A DNA stretch of 64,000 nucleotides from Parasphingopyxis sp. CP4 (GTDB taxonomy: Bacteria > Pseudomonadota > Alphaproteobacteria > Sphingomonadales > Sphingomonadaceae). Shown here one piece after another: positions 1 through 7,649 of the stretch. The position numbers and the translations under genes are program-made. Each line of letters starts with the position of its first letter. Within the stretch, counting starts at the first letter, position 1. Under the pieces are notes generated by a model that saw only the letters and a program-made list of their open reading frames with translations, had not been told where the DNA came from and ran no database searches. The stretch is from positions 1,922,001-1,986,000 of the forward strand of contig NZ_CP051130.1 of assembly GCF_013378055.1 (NCBI RefSeq), read 5' to 3'.

Positions 1-870
1 GTCGAACCCGAGATAGGCGATATAGCGGCCATCGGGCGAAACGTCCGGCGCAAAATCCGGGCCGTTGCGATCGGTGAGCTGGGTCAGCCCGCCACCATTG
101 ATCGACAGCGCGTAGATTTCGCTTTCCTGGCGATCGATCTGCCAATCTTCCTGCCGGTTCACCGCTGTTACGATTTGCGATCCATCAGGGACCCAGCTGA
201 TCGCATTGCCCGCCCCCTGTGGCCCGCCATGATGGAAGTTGCCGCTGCTGATCTGGCGCGGCGTCCCACCTTCCGCAGGCACGACAAAGATGTGAGAGTA
301 ACCCGGCTGGAGATAACCAGCGCCATCCGTCCGATAGATCAGGCTGGTTTCCTGCGAGAGAGGGTCGGCCCATTCAGCCCCTTCAGGCTGAGCGGGTGCT
401 TCACCGAGCGTATCCGTCTGCCCCGGCACCAGCATCGTATAGGCAATATGCTCGCCATCCGGAGACCAGCTCAGCCCACCTGGCGTATTAGGCAGGGTCG
501 TGATCCGCACCGTTGCGCCGCTATCCATCCAGCGCACGAACAGTTGCGCGCGGCCATCCTCGGCGGTTGAGAGATAAGCGAGCTTCGATCCATCGGGCGA
601 CCAGCGCGGCGCCATATGCGCGCCCGGCCCGGTAATCAGCGGCCGATTCTCACGCGTGGCGGTGTTGACGATCCAGATCGAGGGAACGAACCGATCGACC
701 ATGATATCGCCCGACATGCGAACATAGGCGACTTGGCGACCATCAGGGCTGATCTGCGGATCGGATGCATATTCCAGCGCAAACAGATCGGCACCGCTGA
801 AACGCGAAGACGATTGTGCCGCTGCAGATGTCGCCAGCACCAGGCCCAATAGTATCGCAACACACCGCAT
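1..870 (-). CDS. S9-family peptidase / beta-propeller protein, N-terminal part (cut by window edge)
   Basis: The reading frame is open from an ATG at 868-870 to the window edge, giving 290 codons with no stop. It starts with a secretion signal (about residues 1-18, ending Ala-Ala-Ala-Gln). WD40/TolB-like blades follow, each with an SPDG-type motif (QISPDGRQ, RWSPDGSK, SWSPDGEH, DVSPDGRY). This is the N-terminal propeller layout of prolyl-oligopeptidase-type (S9) exported peptidases, in which a C-terminal alpha/beta hydrolase domain would follow. That domain lies outside the window, so a TolB-like or amidohydrolase-fused propeller remains possible. The sequence GGGGATGATA just upstream can act as ribosome-binding site. 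The gene lies 50 bp after the FemAB-like gene on the same strand. Confidence 0.8.
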   Translation of the reverse strand, partial: MRCVAILLGLVLATSAAAQSSSRFSGADLFALEYASDPQISPDGRQVAYVRMSGDIMVDRFVPSIWIVNTATRENRPLITGPGAHMAPRWSPDGSKLAYLSTAEDGRAQLFVRWMDSGATVRITTLPNTPGGLSWSPDGEHIAYTMLVPGQTDTLGEAPAQPEGAEWADPLSQETSLIYRTDGAGYLQPGYSHIFVVPAEGGTPRQISSGNFHHGGPQGAGNAISWVPDGSQIVTAVNRQEDWQIDRQESEIYALSINGGGLTQLTDRNGPDFAPDVSPDGRYIAYLGFD

Positions 871-920
871 TATCATCCCCCTTGTTCTGGCCCTGGCATA
901 ATCGAAGACCGTGCCCCCGG

Positions 921-2069
921 CTATCCGCCTTTACGAAACGGCGTCATCTCGCCCAGAAATTCGATTTCCCGATCCACCGCCTGGCGTTCGGCCGCGACAA
1001 AGTCTGCCACCGCACGATGGAAACCCGGATCCGGAAAGAAATGGGCCGACCAGGTTTTGACCGGCCGATAACCGCGCGCCAATTTGTGCGAACCCTGGGC
1101 TCCCGCCTCCACGCGCTGCAACCCCCGCGCGATCGCCGCATCAATCGCCTGATAATAGCAGAGCTCAAAATGAAGGAACGGGACGTCGGCAAGACAGCCC
1201 CAATAGCGACCATAGAGCGTGTCCGCGCCGATCAGGTTGAGCGCGCCGGCGATCGGTGCGCCGTCGCGGCGCGCGAGGATCAACAGCGTCTGATCGCCCA
1301 TGCGTTCTCCGAGCAGCGAGAAAAATTCGCGTGTCAGATAGGGATGGCCCCATTTGCGCATGCCGGTGTCCTGGTAGAAATCCCAGAAGATGTCCCAATG
1401 ATCTTCGCTGAGCTCCGCGCCAGTCAGATGTTCGATCTCCAGCCCTTCGACCGCACGGCGCCGTTCCTTGCGGATCGCCTTGCGCTTGCGTGAGGCTAGC
1501 GCTGAGAGAAACGCGTCGAAATCCTCATAGCCATCATTTTCCCAATGAAACTGGGTGCCTTCACGGACCAGCCAGCCAGCATTTTCAAACCAGACGAGTT
1601 CATCTTCCGAGACGAACGTCGCATGGGCCGATGACATGCCATTGTCGCGCGTAATCGCTTCAAGCGCAGCGATCAGCGCCGGTATGCGTCCCGTGTCGCG
1701 CACCAGCAAGCGCCGTCCGGGAACCGGGGTAAACGGCACCGCGACCTGAAGCTTGGGATAATAGCTGCCCCCAGCCCGTTCCCACGCATCGGCCCAGGAA
1801 TGATCAAACACATATTCGCCCTGGCTATGGCTTTTCGCATAGGCGGGCGCGACTGCGTCCAGCATTCCGTCGGGTCCGGTGATCGACACCGGCACCGGCT
1901 GCCAGCCTGTCTGAGGTGACACGCTGCCCGATTCTTCGAGAATCGAGAGGAAGGCGTGACTGAGAAACGGATTGTCCGATCCAGCGCACGCATCCCATTG
2001 GTCCGCATCGAGCGAGCGAACGCCATCGGCTATCCGCGCGACAATCTGTTCGGGGTCACCTTCGCTCAT
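921..2069 (-). CDS. FemAB-like / DUF482 acyltransferase (GNAT fold)
   Basis: This 382-residue soluble protein has no signal peptide. It resembles the FemAB-like (DUF482) proteins often labelled peptidoglycan-biosynthesis or GNAT proteins in alphaproteobacteria. Family-like blocks include NPFLSHAFL near residue 32, a basic run (RKRKAIRKERR) near residue 190, and a C-terminal GSHKLARGYRP stretch. The family is thought to be acyl- or aminoacyl-transferases; the substrate is unknown. The start codon overlaps the stop of the upstream glycerophosphodiesterase gene as ATGA, which implies translational coupling. It is the last gene of the overlapping set that begins with DUF3572. Identity of the family is fairly sure; the reaction is not. 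Confidence 0.85.
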   Translation of the reverse strand: MSEGDPEQIVARIADGVRSLDADQWDACAGSDNPFLSHAFLSILEESGSVSPQTGWQPVPVSITGPDGMLDAVAPAYAKSHSQGEYVFDHSWADAWERAGGSYYPKLQVAVPFTPVPGRRLLVRDTGRIPALIAALEAITRDNGMSSAHATFVSEDELVWFENAGWLVREGTQFHWENDGYEDFDAFLSALASRKRKAIRKERRRAVEGLEIEHLTGAELSEDHWDIFWDFYQDTGMRKWGHPYLTREFFSLLGERMGDQTLLILARRDGAPIAGALNLIGADTLYGRYWGCLADVPFLHFELCYYQAIDAAIARGLQRVEAGAQGSHKLARGYRPVKTWSAHFFPDPGFHRAVADFVAAERQAVDREIEFLGEMTPFRKGG

Positions 2070-2785
2070 AAAGTCTCGTAGACGATCTGGTCGGCGCTTT
2101 CGGCTGCCCGCGCATGTTCGTCCTCAATTCGGACCGTCCAGGTTACGACCGGCATGCCTTTCTCCCGCAGCGACTCCGCAAATGCCGAGGGAAGATCGCG
2201 AATATCATAAGCTAGAAACTGCGGTTCGGCGCGGAATACGGAGAGCGAGCGCTGCATTGGGCCCTTCAATCGCTGGGCGAGCGTCACTTCAAACTTTTCG
2301 GTAATCACCAGACCGCGAACAACCGCTGGCGCGTTGCGCATGAACCAGCGGCCCACTTCGGGATTGAAGGACATGATAGCCGCTTCGCCACGATAGTCGG
2401 CCAGTGCAGCTGCCACCGAGCGGCATAGTTTCTTGACCTTTCGGTCCTTGGCCTTGAGCTCGATCATGATCGGCACACGCCCGTCAACAAGCGCGAGCAT
2501 TTCCGGCAAGCGGGGCATGGTTTCGTCCGAGCCCTTGAGCATGAGCTTTTCAAGCTTGGCGGCCTTGCGATCGATCACCGGGCCGGATTTGTCTGTCATC
2601 CGATCCAGCTCATAGTCGTGAAAGACCATGGCCTCGCCATCCTTGCTGACCTGGACATCGGTCTCGACGCTGTGACCTGCAGCGATCGCCGCCTCAAACG
2701 CCGCGCGGCTATTCTCGACCACGCCCGACCCATGCAACCCACGATGGGCAAAGGGCGCGCGCGTTAGAAAATCGAGATCAGCCAT
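2066..2785 (-). CDS. Glycerophosphodiester phosphodiesterase family protein
   Basis: This 239-residue enzyme probably hydrolyses glycerophosphodiesters to an alcohol and glycerol-3-phosphate. The GDPD signature is complete: H14-R15-G16 after a short N-terminus, E41-x-D43 (ETDVQ), and H56-D57 (FHDYELDR), which together bind the divalent metal and phosphate. There is no signal peptide, so it should act in the cytoplasm on recycled phospholipid head groups. A longer reading frame exists upstream, but the ATG at 2785 starts the conserved domain and overlaps the RidA stop by 8 bp. The gene also overlaps the next gene by 4 bp. Confidence 0.9.
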   Translation of the reverse strand: MADLDFLTRAPFAHRGLHGSGVVENSRAAFEAAIAAGHSVETDVQVSKDGEAMVFHDYELDRMTDKSGPVIDRKAAKLEKLMLKGSDETMPRLPEMLALVDGRVPIMIELKAKDRKVKKLCRSVAAALADYRGEAAIMSFNPEVGRWFMRNAPAVVRGLVITEKFEVTLAQRLKGPMQRSLSVFRAEPQFLAYDIRDLPSAFAESLREKGMPVVTWTVRIEDEHARAAESADQIVYETL

Positions 2786-3248
2786 CGGTGACTGCGACAA
2801 TGGCATCGATCTCCACGGCAACGCCAAGCGGCAATACCGGCACGCCAACCGCACTGCGGGCATGGCGTCCGCTATCGCCGAAAATATCCTGCATCAGCTC
2901 GGACGCGCCATTGGCGACCTGGGCCTGATCGGTAAAGCGACCATCTGAATTGACGAAGACGCCGAGCTTCACAATTTGCGCGACGCGATCAAGATCGGTG
3001 AGAGCGGCCTGCATCTGTGCTACCAGCATCATCGCGCAGGCGCGTGCCGCTTTCTGGCCAAATGCAATGTCACGATCTTCGCCCAATCGACCGAGCATGA
3101 GATCGCCCTGCGCATCAAAGGGCAGCTGGCCGGAGATGTAGAGAAATCCATCCTGTTCGACAGCTGGAACATAGGCAGCCACCGGGGCAGCAGCCTTGGG
3201 AAGCGTCAGGCCCAATTCCTCAAGCCGCGCCGCGATCGTACTGCTCAT
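2778..3248 (-). CDS. RidA/YjgF family deaminase-like protein
   Basis: This 156-residue protein belongs to the RidA/YER057c/UK114 superfamily. These proteins hydrolyse reactive enamine/imine intermediates released by PLP enzymes. Visible family features are the GFLYISGQLPFD segment near residue 34 and the C-terminal RSAVGVPVLPLG...VEIDAIV block, whose arginine normally binds the substrate carboxylate. At over 150 residues it is longer than canonical RidA (about 130), matching the longer subgroup often found next to GDPD and FemAB-like genes. It overlaps the HAD gene by 4 bp and the GDPD gene by 8 bp. Confidence 0.85.
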   Translation of the reverse strand: MSSTIAARLEELGLTLPKAAAPVAAYVPAVEQDGFLYISGQLPFDAQGDLMLGRLGEDRDIAFGQKAARACAMMLVAQMQAALTDLDRVAQIVKLGVFVNSDGRFTDQAQVANGASELMQDIFGDSGRHARSAVGVPVLPLGVAVEIDAIVAVTDG

Positions 3249-3868
3249 GGCGAGTCTCCTTCGGTTATCCGATCAATAATCCAGTGCTGGGCTTCGTGCC
3301 AATCGTCGATCCGGGCATGGGCGTGATCTGCCTGCGGGATATGCGGCGCGAGCGTCGGCTCTGCAATCATGTGCAAGCGCCAGACATGCGGCGCGGTCTG
3401 CGCCACCGATTCGTGATGGACACCGAGATCATCAATGAAAAACGCAAGCGGCGGGCTATGGTCGGCGAGCAGGTTTTCGACCTTGGTCCCCTTGCCGCCC
3501 TGGTTCGTATGGACCGGAAACTCGATGCCGAAATTGGCGAGCTGCTTGGCTCGGGCGGTGCGGAACTCGTCCTGCAAATTGGTCAGGATCACGACCTCGG
3601 CATATTCGGAAATGGAAATCAGCGCCTCGCTGGCTCCGGGCACAATCGTCTGGCGGTGCATCTCGGTATCAAAAAAACCGTTCAAGAGCGGCCATATCTC
3701 TTCGCCCTTCAATGCAGGGCTACCATCCCTTGGACGTACCGCATCGATGAAATTACCGCCCTCGAGTACGAAATCGAGATCATGCACTTCATCCAGCCAC
3801 TCACCAAAATGGCTGACCATATGGAGCAGCACTTCATCACAGTCGCAAATAACCAGCGGCCGGTTCAT
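3245..3868 (-). CDS. HAD-superfamily hydrolase
   Basis: This is a 207-residue haloacid-dehalogenase-fold protein. Motif I is D9-C-D11-E near the N-terminus (nucleophile and acid/base Asp), motif II is the ILTN segment around residue 95, motif III is a GKGTK lysine region, and motif IV is FIDDLG near residue 144. A phosphatase role is likely; the substrate is not evident. The gene is embedded in the minus-strand overlapping set, sharing an ATGA junction with both DUF3572 upstream and RidA downstream, so the five proteins are probably made together. The superfamily name does not imply dehalogenation, and nothing here suggests that activity. Confidence 0.75.
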   Translation of the reverse strand: MNRPLVICDCDEVLLHMVSHFGEWLDEVHDLDFVLEGGNFIDAVRPRDGSPALKGEEIWPLLNGFFDTEMHRQTIVPGASEALISISEYAEVVILTNLQDEFRTARAKQLANFGIEFPVHTNQGGKGTKVENLLADHSPPLAFFIDDLGVHHESVAQTAPHVWRLHMIAEPTLAPHIPQADHAHARIDDWHEAQHWIIDRITEGDSP

Positions 3869-4146
3869 CGTTCCAATTCCCTTCGCGCAATGACGAGCTC
3901 CTCAGGTGCGCATTGAATCGCCTCAGCGCAAGCGACGAGATCGGGTTCAAAGGCTTCGAGGAATTTGATGACGGCTGCAAGCATAGTCGGATCGCCGATC
4001 GCTGCGCGCATATGATCGGCCGTCAATCCGGTGAGCGCGAGCAGGCGCTGGGCGCGATCTTCCTCACTCAACGTCCATATAAGTGCCTGTAGCGCCAATG
4101 CTTCGGCGCCAGCGCGTCCACCGTCATTTGTATCGTGCTTCTGCAT
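3865..4146 (-). CDS. DUF3572 family protein
   Basis: A 93-residue soluble, mostly helical protein resembling the DUF3572 family of alphaproteobacteria, whose function is unknown. The middle contains an ALQALIWTLSEED segment followed by LLALTGLTADHMR, typical of the family. It is the first gene of the overlapping minus-strand set and lies only 38 bp from the divergent divK start. Both promoters must therefore sit in or overlap that interval. The DUF3572-divK divergence is, to my knowledge, common in sphingomonads. Confidence 0.75.
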   Translation of the reverse strand: MQKHDTNDGGRAGAEALALQALIWTLSEEDRAQRLLALTGLTADHMRAAIGDPTMLAAVIKFLEAFEPDLVACAEAIQCAPEELVIARRELER

Positions 4147-4184
4147 CGCCTAGATATTTCCCGAACAACCAACTGGGGTGGCAA

Positions 4185-4547
4185 GTGACGAAAAAGGTGC
4201 TCGTTGTCGAGGATAACGATCTCAACCGGAAATTGTTTTGCGATCTACTAAAGGCGCATGACTATGAGCCGCAGCCCTTGGGTGATGGGCGCGAGGCGGT
4301 AGAGACGGCCCAATCGCAATCCCCTGATCTCATCATCATGGATATCCAGATGCCGCATGTCAGCGGTCTCGATCTGATTGGCGCACTGAAACAAGACGCC
4401 GAACTCAAATCGATTCCGATCATGGCGGTAACGGCCTATGCCGCCAAGGGCGACGAAGAACGGATCCGCGCAGCGGGCGCCGAGAGCTATGTCTCCAAAC
4501 CCATTTCCGTTGTGAAGTTCATTGAAGAAGTGAAAGCGCTCATCTAG
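4185..4547 (+). CDS. divK: Single-domain response regulator DivK
   Basis: This is a 120-residue receiver-only response regulator. The receiver residues are E9-D10 (acidic pocket), D53 in IIMDIQMP (phosphorylation site, same number as in Caulobacter DivK) and a SKP lysine near residue 105. The ends TKKVLVVEDN and SKPISVVKFIEEVK closely match DivK. In Caulobacter, DivK relays between the DivJ/PleC kinases and the DivL-CckA-CtrA cell-cycle pathway. The chosen start is GTG at 4185, preceded by GGGGTGG; the longer frame upstream has no homology and overlaps the divergent gene. The halogenase-like gene follows after 31 bp on the same strand and may be co-transcribed. Confidence 0.9.
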   Translation: MTKKVLVVEDNDLNRKLFCDLLKAHDYEPQPLGDGREAVETAQSQSPDLIIMDIQMPHVSGLDLIGALKQDAELKSIPIMAVTAYAAKGDEERIRAAGAESYVSKPISVVKFIEEVKALI

Positions 4548-4578
4548 CCACATTGGTTCGCAACTTTGGGGATGCGCG

Positions 4579-5652
4579 ATGCAGATCGGCCAGCCGATCA
4601 AACGGCCAAGATTGCAACGATGGGCTCTGACGCTCGGGCTCTGCTTCCTGTTCGTCTGGCGCAAACTCAGGCTGCCCCTCTCGCCCTTTTCCCGTCAGAT
4701 CCGTCTGATTTTGACCAATTGGACGGACCGGATGTTCGGCATCCTGATCCGATCCCGGCTCAAACGCGCCTATCCTGACCAGCCTTGCACGCTGAACCAT
4801 CCGCAAAGCTATGCGCCCAAGGTCGAGGTCGATGATGCGCATAAAATGACCGAAGACGATATTCGGCACTTTTACGAGCGGGGCTATGTGCGACCCTTTG
4901 ATGCTTTCACCGAAGCGGAGATGCAGTCTTTTTACGAGGAGATTGAGGTCGCCCGCCAGGCACAGAGTCCACATTACGACATCGTAACCGACAGGGACCA
5001 TCATCTGAGCCTGCCGACCCTGATGGAGTTTATCCAAAGGCCGGCGATCGTCGAACGCTGCGCCCAGCTGCTCGGGCCTGACCTTCTGATGTGGCGATCG
5101 CAATTTTTCTACAAAGCGCCGCATGGCGAAGCCATCCAATGGCATCAGGCCAGCACCTATCTTGTCGAAGACTATATGTCGCCGGCGCTCATCCCGCCCA
5201 ATCGCGATGAGCTGTTCCAGCTGACCATCTGGGTAGCCGTGGATCCGGCGACCAAGGAGAATGGATGCCTAAGAGTGATACCGGGGACCGCAGACGGGAT
5301 CCGGACGATCACCTTCGGTGCGGGCGAGGAAAGCTTCTACGAAGCGAGTTATGCCAGCGATTTCGATTTCTCGAGCGCTGAACCCGATTGCATCGAGATG
5401 AAACCGGGCCAGGCGCTGATCTTCAGCGAGCGCACGATCCATGGATCCGGTGCGAATACAACGGACCATAGCCGGAGCGCGTTCAACTTTCGCGTGATCC
5501 GGCCGGATACCAAAGTCTATAAAGACAAGACCGTCCATCGGGCCCGGCATATGGGCCAGAAATATAATCTGGGACGATGGGGATGTGTCCTGCTGCGTGG
5601 CGAGGACAGATTCGGCCTCAACCGCATGGTCGAGGGTGCAAAAAGAAACTAG
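4579..5652 (+). CDS. SyrB2-like Fe(II)/2-oxoglutarate enzyme with HxA motif (putative halogenase)
   Basis: This 357-residue protein is of the phytanoyl-CoA dioxygenase fold. The iron motif reads H189-Q-A191 (codons CAT CAG GCC at 5143-5151) where hydroxylases have His-x-Asp/Glu. The second iron His is H288 (TIHGSG) and R299/R305 are the 2-oxoglutarate-binding candidates. Loss of the carboxylate is the hallmark of SyrB2-type non-haem halogenases, where chloride fills the vacant iron site. Remembered SyrB2 sequence matches along the whole domain: GPFDA/RPFDA near the start, LGP..L.WR..FF before WHQA, and NGCL..IPGT after it. Residues 1-85 are an extension with a hydrophobic segment (about 15-27), perhaps a membrane anchor. 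No NRPS, carrier protein or biosynthetic cluster lies nearby, so substrate is unknown. Alternative: an inactive or unusual oxygenase. Confidence 0.85.
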   Translation: MQIGQPIKRPRLQRWALTLGLCFLFVWRKLRLPLSPFSRQIRLILTNWTDRMFGILIRSRLKRAYPDQPCTLNHPQSYAPKVEVDDAHKMTEDDIRHFYERGYVRPFDAFTEAEMQSFYEEIEVARQAQSPHYDIVTDRDHHLSLPTLMEFIQRPAIVERCAQLLGPDLLMWRSQFFYKAPHGEAIQWHQASTYLVEDYMSPALIPPNRDELFQLTIWVAVDPATKENGCLRVIPGTADGIRTITFGAGEESFYEASYASDFDFSSAEPDCIEMKPGQALIFSERTIHGSGANTTDHSRSAFNFRVIRPDTKVYKDKTVHRARHMGQKYNLGRWGCVLLRGEDRFGLNRMVEGAKRN

Positions 5653-5653
5653 C

Positions 5654-5677
5654 CGCGCGCCGGGATACCGGCCCGCG
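5654..5677 (-). terminator. Probable terminator of rpmG
   Basis: An inverted repeat (CGCG-C-GCCGG, loop GATA, CCGGC-C-CGCG) sits between the convergent halogenase-like gene and rpmG. Read on the minus strand it is followed by a T-rich stretch (TTTCTTTTT) at 5641-5650, inside the end of the neighbouring gene. One internal mismatch weakens the stem. Confidence 0.45.
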
Positions 5678-5685
5678 AAACCAGC

Positions 5686-5853
5686 CTATTTGATTTTCGC
5701 TTCTTTAAAATCGACATGCTTGCGGGCGACGGGATCATATTTCCGCATCACCATCTTTTCGGTCAGATTGCGCGGATTCTTCTTCGTTACATAGAAGAAG
5801 CCCGTTCCTTCCGAGCTGACGAGTTTGATTTTCACGGTCGCCGATTTGGCCAT
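5686..5853 (-). CDS. rpmG: 50S ribosomal protein L33
   Basis: This 55-residue protein is ribosomal protein bL33, part of the large subunit near the E site. The sequence shows the typical L33 features: [15 protein letters not shown] start, [12 protein letters not shown] segment and the end [17 protein letters not shown] (shorter pieces quoted). It lacks the paired cysteines of zinc-binding L33 forms, so it is the Cys-minus version usual in alphaproteobacteria. The gene was found by reading the minus strand directly because it is short. It is convergent with the halogenase-like gene. Confidence 0.95.
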   Translation of the reverse strand: MAKSATVKIKLVSSEGTGFFYVTKKNPRNLTEKMVMRKYDPVARKHVDFKEAKIK

Positions 5854-6050
5854 GACCCGAACCTTTTCGAATAATTGCTTGTATCGCAGACACAGATGGC
5901 TCTCGAGCCATTGTCTGCTTGAAGCGCGGGGCTTTGCCGCCGGAGGGCCTGAAAGTCAAGTAGTGAAGCCGCGAAAAGCCCGGGCATGGCGACCGCGGCA
6001 CAACACGGTAATTGAGCGCACCGTGCCGACCATCACGCAATTCACCGGTT

Positions 6051-6066
6051 TTAACCTTTTGCTAAC
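6051..6066 (+). promoter_or_regulatory. Candidate CtrA-binding site
   Basis: The sequence TTAA-CCTTTTG-CTAAC matches the alphaproteobacterial CtrA consensus TTAA-N7-TTAAC with one mismatch and is followed by CAT. It lies 40 bp upstream of the ATG at 6106, a position suited to promoter control of that gene. This is a pattern match only. Confidence 0.4.
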
Positions 6067-6105
6067 CATAAAGGCGCACAGATGGGTGCAGGATATAGAG
6101 GAGCG

Positions 6106-6438
6106 ATGGATATGCAGCTTCACGAAGATGCCCGCACGCCGATTTGTGCCGATCTGTTTGTGCAGATCGAACAGCTTGAGCAGAATTGCCGATCGATGAC
6201 CCTTCCGGCCTTGCACGAGGCAATCGACGAAATCCGTAACAAGGCAACGGCCCATGGCATGGTCGCTCTCGAAGGTATCGCGCACGCATTTGAGCGCTCA
6301 ATCGCAAAGCACCGCGACGCGACTGCCTTCAGCCTCTATTTTGATCAGCTGAAACTGGCGACTGGCTGCATCGACAATGACGATGCCAAAGCCCGGGATA
6401 CGATGCTCGCTGCCATTTCGGTTCGACTGGCCGGCTAG
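6106..6438 (+). CDS. Small helical protein of unknown function
   Basis: This 110-residue protein has no signal peptide or membrane segment and is rich in helix-forming residues. Its pattern (LFVQIEQLEQ..., a conserved-looking HGMVALEGIAHAFERSI segment near residues 50-66) is vaguely like a four-helix bundle or histidine-phosphotransfer domain, but I do not recognise a family. The start at 6106 is chosen because GAGGAGCG precedes it; an in-frame ATG lies 24 bp upstream without such a site. A candidate CtrA site sits 40 bp upstream. The GDT1-family transporter gene follows after 12 bp, so the two may share a transcript. Confidence 0.65.
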   Translation: MDMQLHEDARTPICADLFVQIEQLEQNCRSMTLPALHEAIDEIRNKATAHGMVALEGIAHAFERSIAKHRDATAFSLYFDQLKLATGCIDNDDAKARDTMLAAISVRLAG

Positions 6439-6450
6439 TCTCAGCCTTCG

Positions 6451-7017
6451 ATGGACCAGTTCCTGATGCCTTTTGCCGCTGCGGCACTCGCCGAATGGGG
6501 CGATAAAACCCAAATCCTGGCCATGCTATTGGCGATGCGCTTCGCCAAGCCGCTTCCGATCCTCCTGGGAATCGCGCTGGCCGCTTCTATCAACATGACC
6601 ATTGCCGCCTTTGCCGGCACATTGCTGACCGGCATGATCACGCCAGAAGCCGCTCGACTATTCCTTGCCGTCGGCTTTTTGTTCGCAGCCGTGGCGTCGA
6701 TTATTCCAATCTCGGATCCCTATTCGGGAGAAAAATGGAAACTGGGTGCCTTTTTCACCAGTGCGGCCTCCTTCCTCGCCATCGAATTTGGCGACAAGAC
6801 GCAGTTCATCGCCGTCGGCTTCGGCGCAGTATCGGGGAGCTGGCCAATCGTCGCCTTTGCATCGACGCTGGGCGTGTTGCTGAGCTGCGCTCCCGCCGTC
6901 ATGATGGGTGCCGCATTCCGGGATACCCTGCCAATCCTGACGATCCGCCGCAGCGCAGGCTTTCTGTTTCTGATCGTTTCATCGATTGTAGCAATTAATG
7001 CTCTCGGATTGATTTAG
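6451..7017 (+). CDS. TMEM165/GDT1 (UPF0016) family cation transporter
   Basis: This 188-residue integral membrane protein has about six hydrophobic segments arranged as two related halves. Each half carries the family signature E-x-G-D-K-T: E15-W-G-D-K-T-Q in the first and EFGDKTQ near residue 112 in the second. GDT1-family proteins move Mn2+ or Ca2+ across membranes, and bacterial members such as MneA export manganese. The acidic residues of both motifs probably form the ion path. A short gap (12 bp) to the upstream helical protein suggests co-transcription; dps lies downstream with its own promoter region. Manganese export next to Dps would fit metal/oxidative stress handling, but this is inference. 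Confidence 0.9.
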   Translation: MDQFLMPFAAAALAEWGDKTQILAMLLAMRFAKPLPILLGIALAASINMTIAAFAGTLLTGMITPEAARLFLAVGFLFAAVASIIPISDPYSGEKWKLGAFFTSAASFLAIEFGDKTQFIAVGFGAVSGSWPIVAFASTLGVLLSCAPAVMMGAAFRDTLPILTIRRSAGFLFLIVSSIVAINALGLI

Positions 7018-7079
7018 TTATCCGATTACAGTCTGTGAGACTTTTCGAGCGAAAAACCGCGATTTCCTGAGCAATTACT

Positions 7080-7089
7080 CCTATATAGG
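7080..7089 (+). promoter_or_regulatory. Candidate dps promoter -10 region (CCTATATAGG)
   Basis: The palindromic decamer CCTATATAGG contains CTATAT, a common alphaproteobacterial -10 sequence, 43 bp before the dps start. No convincing -35 element is visible. The same decamer occurs before bolA at 34474-34483. Confidence 0.35.
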
Positions 7090-7132
7090 TCTCAAGCGAA
7101 AAGACGCAGACAGATCCAACAGGAGGCACCCC

Positions 7133-7624
7133 ATGTCAGAAGCCAATCCCACGCCGTCATCGCATTCAAACGGCAACGCCGTGCAGAATGTGGCCGATGC
7201 ATTGAACCGTATTCTTGCAGACAGCTATGCGCTGTACCTCAAGACCAAGAATTTCCACTGGCACGTTTCGGGCCCGCATTTCCGCGACTATCATTTGATG
7301 CTCGATGAGCATGCCGCGGCGATCCTTCTCACGACCGACATCATTGCCGAGCGGGTGCGCAAGACCGGCGGGACCACGCTTCGCTCGATCGGCGATATCA
7401 GCCGGCACCAGACGATCAGCGACAATGACGAAGAATTTGTCAGTGCCGCCGATATGCTCACCGAATTGCGCGGTGATAATCTGAAGCTTGTCGCAGCCTA
7501 TCGCGAGGCCAAGGAATTGGCGACCGAAGCCAATGACAATGCCACCGAAGGCCTGCTCGACGATTGGACAGACCAGGCTGAGGAACGCGCCTGGTTCCTG
7601 CTCGAAGCCGGTCGCACTGGCTAA
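7133..7624 (+). CDS. dps: Dps-family ferritin-like DNA-binding protein
   Basis: This 163-residue protein belongs to the Dps/miniferritin family, dodecamers that oxidise Fe2+ with hydrogen peroxide, store it and protect DNA. The inter-subunit ferroxidase residues are visible: His in NFHWHVSG (residues 40-47) and the Asp/Glu of LDEHAA (residues 57-62). A flexible Ser/Asn-rich N-terminal tail of about 18 residues precedes the four-helix core. GGAGG lies 7 bp upstream of the ATG. It is followed by a hairpin terminator and stands as a single-gene unit. Confidence 0.92.
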   Translation: MSEANPTPSSHSNGNAVQNVADALNRILADSYALYLKTKNFHWHVSGPHFRDYHLMLDEHAAAILLTTDIIAERVRKTGGTTLRSIGDISRHQTISDNDEEFVSAADMLTELRGDNLKLVAAYREAKELATEANDNATEGLLDDWTDQAEERAWFLLEAGRTG

Positions 7625-7649
7625 GTCAGCTACTCTCACTCGAGACGAC

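Noticed and set aside
3245-3868. Haloacid dehalogenase activity for the HAD protein
   Set aside because: HAD is the superfamily name; the DxDE motif fits a phosphatase and there is no dehalogenase-specific feature.
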